A stretch of DNA of 64,000 nucleotides from Vibrio fluminensis (lineage in GTDB: Bacteria; Pseudomonadota; Gammaproteobacteria; Enterobacterales; Vibrionaceae), in assembly GCF_015278125.1 (NCBI RefSeq), contig NZ_JADILO010000002.1, positions 1 through 64,000 of the forward strand, given 5' to 3'. The position numbers and the translations under genes were made by a program. Of the stretch, positions 59,230 to 64,000 are shown one piece after another. Within the stretch, counting starts at the first letter, position 1. Every line of letters begins with the position of its first letter. The notes under the pieces were generated by a model. The model worked only from the letters and a program-made list of their open reading frames with translations. It made no database searches and was not told the origin of the DNA.

Positions 59230-60915
59230 ATGACTGGAGCATTAGAGCGAAAGATTGCCAGAGAGAAGGCAGCCCGCAGGCAAGCGGAAACATTATTAGA
59301 GCAAAAGAGTTATGAGCTTTACGAAGCGAATCAGCAGCTCAAGGTCGCGCTATCGCAATTAGAAAGCCAAAACTTAAAGGGGCTGCAAAAGCTTGAACTT
59401 GAAGGTTACATTAGTCAGTCGCTTATCTATTTTGGTCGTTCCTTTCTAAGTCGGACTTTGGATGATGGCTTACTATCGAGTTTTATTGAGCGCATTAATG
59501 CCTGTTCGCTTGTCGCCTCTGCCAGTCTCTCTCTCAATGCTAATTTAATGCCTTCGATTTTATCTTGTTACTTTGGCAAAGAGTACGTCAAAGATAGCAC
59601 CAAGATAAAAAAGGTGGCTCGTTGGTATGATACGACTTTGCATATCCCAGTAAAAATAGAACAGGGTGTTGTGGGGGAATTCATTATCGAGGTTGAGCAA
59701 AATGAAATCGATAATGAATTTATTCAAAATCAGATGTCTTTAGTGGTAGAACTTATTTGCAGTGCGATTAGCCGTCAGCTAATGATCACCAAAACTCAAG
59801 CCGCAAGAAAACGAGCTGAAGAGTCAGAAAAAGCGACCAAAGAGTTTGTCGCGATGATTAACCATGAGCTTCGCACGCCTCTAAATGGCCTGCTGGGTAG
59901 TGCAGAATTGCTGTCTGATACTCCTTTAAACTCTGAACAACGCTCAATGTTGAGTAATCTAACTCATTCAGGTGATTTACTCCGTCATATCATTAATGAT
60001 CTGCTCGATTTTAGTAAAATAAGCGCTGGGATGATGGAGCTTTTCCCCAGTAAGTTTGCTTGGGAAGACATGAAAACTATGCTCAATGGTATATTTTCTC
60101 CGCAAGCTCAGGAAAAACGCATAGCTTTTATCATTGAAGAGCATTCTTCGATGCCAGAAGCTTTCGTTGGCGACTTTGAACGAATTAGCCAGATTTTAGC
60201 GAACTTAATTGGCAACGCGGTTAAGTTCACCGCGAGTGGGAAAGTTGAGGTGCTCGCCAATTGGGATGGTCACAGCCTCAGTGTCAGAGTGAGAGATACG
60301 GGCTGTGGCATCAGTAAGGAAGCTCAGCAACGTTTATTTGACCCTTTTGTTCAAGCTGACCGAACCGCCAAGCGAAACTACGAAGGAACAGGACTTGGAT
60401 TGGCGATTTGTAAGAACCTCGTAGAGTTGATGAAAGGAACAATCAGACTGGAGAGTGACTTAGGTTTCGGTAGTGAGTTTTCGATTAGCTTACCTTTGGA
60501 AGCCGCGCTGAAAGATAACCTACATTACGCTGATGTTAAGCATGAGGTAAGGGCGTTAGAGTCCTTATCTATCCTAGTGGTCGATGATATTCGTATGAAT
60601 CAAATCATCATTAACCAGATGCTAAAGAAGCTCTCAATTGTTCCTGATACGGCAGTCAACGGTAAAGAAGCGATTTCAGCGGTGGAAAACGCAGACTATG
60701 ATCTGATTTTTATGGATTGCCGCATGCCTGAGATGGATGGATTCGAAGCCGCTAGTTATTTAAGAGCGCAGAATTACATTCGACCAATCGTTGCACTGAC
60801 CGCTGGTACTACGTTAGAAGAGCGTGAAAAATGCATTGCTAGCGGCATGGATGATATTTTAACTAAGCCTTATACCGCAGCCGATCTTAAAGCGATGATA
60901 GAGAAGTGGGTGTGA
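59230..60915 (+). CDS. H-NOX-associated hybrid histidine kinase (HnoK-like)
   Basis: 561 aa, no membrane helix. An N-terminal coiled coil (about 5-50) and a GAF-like sensor region (about 55-195) are followed by HisKA with His212 (MINHELRTPLNG), HATPase with GTGLGLAI, and a receiver with Asp496 (FMDCRMPEMDG). In other vibrios the paired H-NOX inhibits kinase activity when it binds NO, feeding quorum or biofilm circuits. It lies 26 bp after the H-NOX gene in one operon, though its own ribosome site is far from the ATG. The last complete core gene before the repeat region. Confidence 0.93.
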   Translation: MTGALERKIAREKAARRQAETLLEQKSYELYEANQQLKVALSQLESQNLKGLQKLELEGYISQSLIYFGRSFLSRTLDDGLLSSFIERINACSLVASASLSLNANLMPSILSCYFGKEYVKDSTKIKKVARWYDTTLHIPVKIEQGVVGEFIIEVEQNEIDNEFIQNQMSLVVELICSAISRQLMITKTQAARKRAEESEKATKEFVAMINHELRTPLNGLLGSAELLSDTPLNSEQRSMLSNLTHSGDLLRHIINDLLDFSKISAGMMELFPSKFAWEDMKTMLNGIFSPQAQEKRIAFIIEEHSSMPEAFVGDFERISQILANLIGNAVKFTASGKVEVLANWDGHSLSVRVRDTGCGISKEAQQRLFDPFVQADRTAKRNYEGTGLGLAICKNLVELMKGTIRLESDLGFGSEFSISLPLEAALKDNLHYADVKHEVRALESLSILVVDDIRMNQIIINQMLKKLSIVPDTAVNGKEAISAVENADYDLIFMDCRMPEMDGFEAASYLRAQNYIRPIVALTAGTTLEEREKCIASGMDDILTKPYTAADLKAMIEKWV

Positions 60916-61001
60916 TCTACATGGGCACAAATTTTTCTGAATAATCACTTCGCCATTTTCACGTCGTCGGGAATCTTGCTTTTAACTTCCATTGTTTTTG
61001 A

Positions 61002-61065
61002 GTTTTAGTGTTTTAGTGTTTTAGTGTTTTAGTGTTTTAGTGTTTTAGTGTTTTAGTGTTTTAGT
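61002..61065. repeat. Octamer tandem repeat, eight copies of GTTTTAGT
   Basis: Eight exact head-to-tail units. It lies 86 bp beyond the kinase gene and directly abuts the first multi-hairpin repeat. It is a likely slippage site, noncoding. Confidence 0.95.
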
Positions 61066-61072
61066 GTTGTGC

Positions 61073-61245
61073 TATGTCCCGCTTAGTCGTTGGTCACCAA
61101 TCTTACCTTTTAAGAAAGCGGTCCAATTACTCTTTGCTGCGCCAAAGAGTAATCAGAAAGGCGCTTTTGTATCGCTGGTGTTGTCCGGCCGGTTTTAGGT
61201 GTTCCCGACACCGAAAACCTAAAAATACATCCTGTATTTTTGCCT
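61073..61245. repeat. Multi-hairpin repeat, copy 1
   Basis: 173 bp nearly identical to copies 2 and 3. It contains three stems: ATTACTCTTTG / CAAAGAGTAAT (61126-61153), GGTTTTAGGTGT / ACACCGAAAACC (one mismatch), and AAAAATACA / TGTATTTTT. The right flank differs from the other copies. Confidence 0.92.
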
Positions 61246-61271
61246 TGTTAATCGTTTTTTTTAAAACATCT

Positions 61272-61362
61272 TAAGGCGTCTGTCCTTTTAAATTTAAATG
61301 ACCTTCCTGTGGGGACAGACACGTTCCTATTGATCTCTTAGATAGCTTATAGGGACAGACGC
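61272..61362. repeat. REP-like palindromes with GGACAGAC cores
   Basis: GCGTCTGTCC (61276-61285) is complementary to GGACAGACGC (61353-61362), and a third GGGGACAGACACG lies at 61311-61323. Such cores flank REP-associated tyrosine transposases in marine gammaproteobacteria (from memory); no transposase is present here. Confidence 0.65.
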
Positions 61363-61524
61363 AATAAACTCTTTCAGAAATGCAATGTAAGCTTACCCGC
61401 TTTAGCTTGGGTGTGGCGTTGACGATCTCGGTTGAGAAGCGCATTCTTTTATGCCCGAGCAGAACAAAGTGTGTTTGTTTAATGGTTTGTTCTGTGTCAC
61501 GCATCTATCCAAATGGGCGAACAC

Positions 61525-61728
61525 ATGAACAAAATTGTTATGTTAGTTATGGGGCTACTTTTTACCAGTCGATTATTTGCCAGTATTGGTCCGCATGTCA
61601 CTCAGCTTGAACATGATGCGCCGATTCTTCTTCGCTCTGTACTCATTGTTGGCGCACTGAGTTATCTTGTTTGGATGGTTGTGAAATTCTTCCAAAAGAA
61701 TAAAGCTTCTCAGGAGAGTGAAAGCTGA
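61525..61728 (+). CDS. Small membrane protein of unknown function
   Basis: 67 aa from the ATG at 61525 (MNKIVMLVMGL). An N-terminal hydrophobic segment resembling a signal peptide (to about residue 19, ending LFAS), a short polar stretch, a second helix (about 35-53), and a polar C-terminal tail rich in K, S and E. It sits alone between repeat copies and has a weak ribosome site. Possible small inner-membrane protein; may not be translated. Confidence 0.5.
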   Translation: MNKIVMLVMGLLFTSRLFASIGPHVTQLEHDAPILLRSVLIVGALSYLVWMVVKFFQKNKASQESES

Positions 61729-61749
61729 GGTTGTCTTCAACTCTTTTTT

Positions 61750-62004
61750 TGGTTAGCTAGTGGTGGTATGTCCCGCTTAGTCGTTGGTCACCAATCTTAC
61801 CTTTTGAGAAAGCGGTCCAATTACTCTTTGCTGCGCCAAAGAGTAATCAGAAAGGCGCTTTTGTATCGTTGGTGTTGTCCGGCCGGTTTTAGGTGTTCCC
61901 GACACCGAAAACCTAAAAATACTTCCTGTATTTTTGCCTCATGTGAGTTTTATCTTCAGTTGGCTCTGAAAGCTTTCTTCAATATCCAATTTGCTGTGAT
62001 TACA
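61750..62004. repeat. Multi-hairpin repeat, copy 2 (extended)
   Basis: About 255 bp matching copy 3 from TTGGTTAG through GCTGTGATTAC. The core is the same as copy 1, but with the extra right part GTGAGTTTTATCTTCAGTTG and GCTCTGAA. The short reading frame inside recurs in every copy and is a by-product of the repeat. Confidence 0.92.
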
Positions 62005-62035
62005 ATTTTCTTATAGGGAGAGACACTATTAGTGT

Positions 62036-62056
62036 TTAAGGCGTCTGTCCTTTTAA
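62036..62056. repeat. REP-like core, second occurrence
   Basis: TTAAGGCGTCTGTCCTTTTAA repeats the sequence at 61272-61290. A nearby CGTCCTTTTAAGC is a partial direct duplicate. Confidence 0.65.
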
Positions 62057-62108
62057 GCTTCGTCCTTTTAAGCTGGACACGATAGCGGACAGTTTCAAAT
62101 TTCCTTCT

Positions 62109-62362
62109 TGGTTAGTTAGTGGTGGTATGTCCCGCTTAGTCGTTAGTCACCAATCTTACCTTTTAAGAAAGCGGTCCAATTACTCTTTGCTGCGCCAAAG
62201 AGTAATCAGAAAGGCGCTTTTGTATCGCTGATGTTGTCCGGCCGGTTTTAGGTGTTCCCGACACCGAAAACCTAAAAATACTTCCTGTATTTTTGCCTCA
62301 TGTGAGTCTTATCTTCAGTTGGCTCTGAATGCCTTCTTTAATATCAAATTTGCTGTGATTAC
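62109..62362. repeat. Multi-hairpin repeat, copy 3 (extended)
   Basis: About 254 bp, nearly identical to copy 2 in length and content, same orientation. Small substitutions (for example GGTGTTG to GATGTTG near 62229) show that copies have diverged slightly. Confidence 0.92.
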
Positions 62363-62697
62363 CGAATTGGCTCTAACTTGATTTTGCCCCGAAATTACTT
62401 AGATTAAATACTCTACATAATTCAAGGGGTGTGCGTTTACCCTACCAAAAGTTATCCGATAAGTTGATTAATCGACATTCCAATTATTAGACTACATCTT
62501 GCAGCCCCATTTACTTCCACTGGCGTTAACCAATTGATTATCTATTAAACTGATATGCACGAAGCTGCAATGTAGAAATAAAAGCAACAATTTTTCGGCA
62601 AACATGCATTGTGTTTTAAATTCTAAATCTGACTATTTCGTCATTATATTTCTTATGATTCAATGTCCTGCATTAACAATGGTTAAAGGGGAAGACG

Positions 62698-62892
62698 ATG
62701 TATACTCACAACGAAATTGAATGTAAAACGTGCAATTCACTTGTGGTTGGGTGGACTAAAGACCTTATAAAACTAGATAGGTGCTACCAATTGGTTTGTC
62801 CGATTTGTAGTTCAAAGAATGAGTTCTATCCCAAGTGTGGTTTTTTCAGCGTTGGCATACAAAACGGCTCGGCTGAAATGGCGCTAAATTGA
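62698..62892 (+). CDS. Small zinc-ribbon protein (Com-like)
   Basis: 64 aa with AAGGGGA 5 nt before the ATG. Two CxxC pairs, IECKTCNS (near 8-15) and LVCPICSSKNEF (near 32-43), form a zinc-ribbon pattern like that of the phage Mu Com translational activator (CxxC, about 20 residues, CPxC, then NEF). The similarity is only at the level of the pattern. It is the first gene after the repeats and is read toward the putative toxin-like gene. Confidence 0.65.
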   Translation: MYTHNEIECKTCNSLVVGWTKDLIKLDRCYQLVCPICSSKNEFYPKCGFFSVGIQNGSAEMALN

Positions 62893-63057
62893 CCTCCAAG
62901 CTCAACAAATAAATTTAGCAGATTCGCAATGCTTGGCATTTTTGGTTTGAATCTGATTTAGTGTGTACGGCACAATGCATTCGGTAGATGGCAGCGTTGT
63001 TCATCAACTTAATTTGGCTATGTAACAAATCAGTATTTCACATATCTTAGAGGTTTT

Positions 63058-63705
63058 ATGGATTACTCAGTTTTGCCCATTGTAGATTTATATCCAATCG
63101 AAGAGCCAGATTTTGGTAGTTCTGTCATATCACCTGAAATACTTAACTCTGCTGATGAGTATGCCGATTTAATCGCTTACCGACGTTCTCACGGAGCAGT
63201 TCAAAGTGAAGTTTCTGAAAAAATTCGTAATCTGAAAGCTTACAAAGAATGTAAACGTAAAATGCTACGTTTAAAGGATGTCCCTAACATAAATAAATAC
63301 AGGAACATGCCAGAGAGTTACTGCCCCGAAAGTGTGCAGAAAGAGCTTGTGAAAAATGGGTGTTATTTGTCCCCTAGGCAGCAGTTGTTTCATGGTGGCA
63401 TTTTCCCATTGCTGAATGATAGTGGCGAACCAATATTAAACCGTGAGTTTACGTTGACGAAGCCTTTATCAACAACTTTTTGCGCCATGATTGCAGGGGC
63501 ACATTCTGATACACACCTAACACGTCACCTTTGGGTTGTTTCTGTTTCTGAGCACTGCAAAGTTCCAGTTTACGTATTTAGTAATGCTCAAAATCAGGTA
63601 CAAGGTCGAGAACTTGAGGTGCTATTTGGGGTTGGGGCAAGAATTAGGTGTGTGAATATTCGTCATAATATTTACTATGACATATTGGAGGTGGTTGTTA
63701 CATAA
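63058..63705 (+). CDS. Putative ADP-ribosyltransferase-like protein
   Basis: 215 aa; AGAGGT is the ribosome site. The N-terminal half is helical and charged. The C-terminal half has the pattern of the ART exoenzyme fold: QQLFHGGIFP (strand 1, His in place of the usual Arg), LSTTFCAMIAG (STS-like strand), then the ExE-like GRELEVLFGVGARIRCVNI (near 178-196) and a final hydrophobic strand LEVVVT. It has no signal peptide. No homologue was recalled by name and the ART call is inference. 34 bp separate it from the nuclease-like gene, so they are probably one operon. Confidence 0.5.
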   Translation: MDYSVLPIVDLYPIEEPDFGSSVISPEILNSADEYADLIAYRRSHGAVQSEVSEKIRNLKAYKECKRKMLRLKDVPNINKYRNMPESYCPESVQKELVKNGCYLSPRQQLFHGGIFPLLNDSGEPILNREFTLTKPLSTTFCAMIAGAHSDTHLTRHLWVVSVSEHCKVPVYVFSNAQNQVQGRELEVLFGVGARIRCVNIRHNIYYDILEVVVT

Positions 63706-63739
63706 TAATCGTTTACCACTACAACATTTGGGAGGCTAA

Positions 63740-64000
63740 GTGGAAACTGTCGAAACATCAGAAGATTATGAAAAGCTCGCTTGCAGAATCTATGAAGATA
63801 TCTTAGCTCTTGAGGGCGTTGATAATATAGATGTTCAACACAACGTAAAGATCAAAGGAAAATCAGGCGTAGAGCACCAAATTGATGTTTATTGGGAATA
63901 CAGGTATGCGGGTATTTTCCACAAAGTTTTAATCGAGTGTAAATATTACGGGCACAATGTTAGCCTTCTTCACGTTCGTAATCTTCACGGATTACTTACT
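63740..64000 (+). CDS. Mrr-like PD-(D/E)XK nuclease, N-terminal part (cut by window edge)
   Basis: 87 codons from a GTG with GGAGG 4 nt upstream, open to the window end. After a helix (YEKLACRIYEDILALEG) comes HQIDVYWEYR (Asp49) and LIECKYYGHNV (Glu66-Cys-Lys68), then VRNLHGLL. The D...ExK spacing is that of the PD-(D/E)XK fold, and the pattern matches restriction-endonuclease/Mrr-type domains (PF04471). Probably a DNA nuclease; the rest of the protein, which would show specificity or partner domains, lies outside. Confidence 0.72.
   Translation, partial: METVETSEDYEKLACRIYEDILALEGVDNIDVQHNVKIKGKSGVEHQIDVYWEYRYAGIFHKVLIECKYYGHNVSLLHVRNLHGLLT

Larger units (their letters stand above)
60916..61524. 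other. Gene-free repeat region
   Basis: 609 bp with no credible gene. It contains an octamer tandem repeat, the first multi-hairpin repeat and REP-like palindromes. It marks the change from core to accessory DNA. Confidence 0.7.
61729..62697. other. Repeat-rich intergenic region
   Basis: 969 bp without a credible gene. Contains repeat copies 2 and 3, a REP-like core, and an AT-rich stretch (62363-62697) that holds the promoter of the zinc-ribbon gene. Confidence 0.7.

Noticed and set aside
61002..61065. CRISPR-like array
   Set aside because: The units are 8 bp, directly adjacent with no spacers. It is a simple tandem repeat.
61074..62300. Short basic reading frames (MSRLVVGHQSYLL...) in the repeat copies as real genes
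   Set aside because: The frame recurs in each repeat copy and spans hairpin arms; copy 3 interrupts it; composition is unlike a folded protein and no ribosome site is present. It is a by-product of the repeat.
61073..62362. Integron attC (VCR) sites
   Set aside because: The copies lack the RYYYAAC / GTTRRRY ends expected of attC sites, and no integrase or cassette organisation is visible.

Overview
The window looks like a stretch of the large chromosome of a Vibrio species. The evidence is gene content and order typical of that genus (trxB with cydD-cydC; aspC, asnS, a chemotaxis receptor, queD, sdaA and sdaC close together; sanA next to a DUF3392 gene; H-NOX with its kinase), moderate-to-low GC, and several copies of a long imperfect hairpin repeat that I associate with Vibrio intergenic DNA. 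No rRNA, tRNA, CRISPR array or complete insertion sequence was seen.

Layout. 1-54 is the first 18 codons of a probable IS1182-type transposase running off the left edge. 323-8205 is a three-gene phosphorelay/c-di-GMP operon: a 1734-residue hybrid kinase, an HD-GYP response regulator and a double-receiver kinase. 8271-18709 holds mostly housekeeping or solitary genes: a diguanylate cyclase, an isochorismatase-like hydrolase, a broken acetyltransferase, a FAD oxidoreductase, a 7Fe ferredoxin, an RNA methyltransferase, a QEGLA-motif metallopeptidase, an MFS transporter and a DEAD-box helicase. 18822-23363 has a second HD-GYP protein with a solute-binding sensor, cytochrome b561 and an MsrA-like protein.

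23475-31736 is accessory metabolism. Three tandem secreted paralogues resemble jelly-roll polysaccharide lyases. Next to them are four genes for ectoine breakdown (doeA, doeX, doeC, doeD) with no doeB. 31962-36567 is cydC, cydD and trxB, for assembly of cytochrome bd and thiol redox balance. 37086-38967 is an overlapping pair made of an amino-acid-type 2-oxoglutarate dioxygenase and a class V PLP enzyme. 39052-60915 is core genome: DUF2797, a diguanylate cyclase, sanA, DUF3392, malic enzyme, a DEAH helicase, aspC, two small paralogous proteins of unknown function, asnS, a haem-c-type chemotaxis receptor, queD, a GNAT, sdaA, sdaC, a Nudix hydrolase, H-NOX and its hybrid kinase.

The right end (60916-64000) changes character. 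It has an octamer tandem repeat, three copies of a 170-255 bp multi-hairpin repeat, REP-like palindromes, and then small accessory genes: a zinc-ribbon protein, a putative ADP-ribosyltransferase-like protein and the start of a PD-(D/E)XK (Mrr-like) nuclease. This edge is the best candidate for an undescribed defence or conflict system, but the window cuts it off.

Genes working together. Two HD-GYP proteins and two GGDEF proteins with I-sites suggest heavy c-di-GMP control. Nitric oxide (H-NOX) and haem-type redox sensing (the chemotaxis receptor) sit near cytochrome bd assembly and b561 genes. Serine uptake and deamination (sdaC-sdaA), malic enzyme, AspC and ectoine breakdown feed pyruvate, aspartate and glutamate pools.
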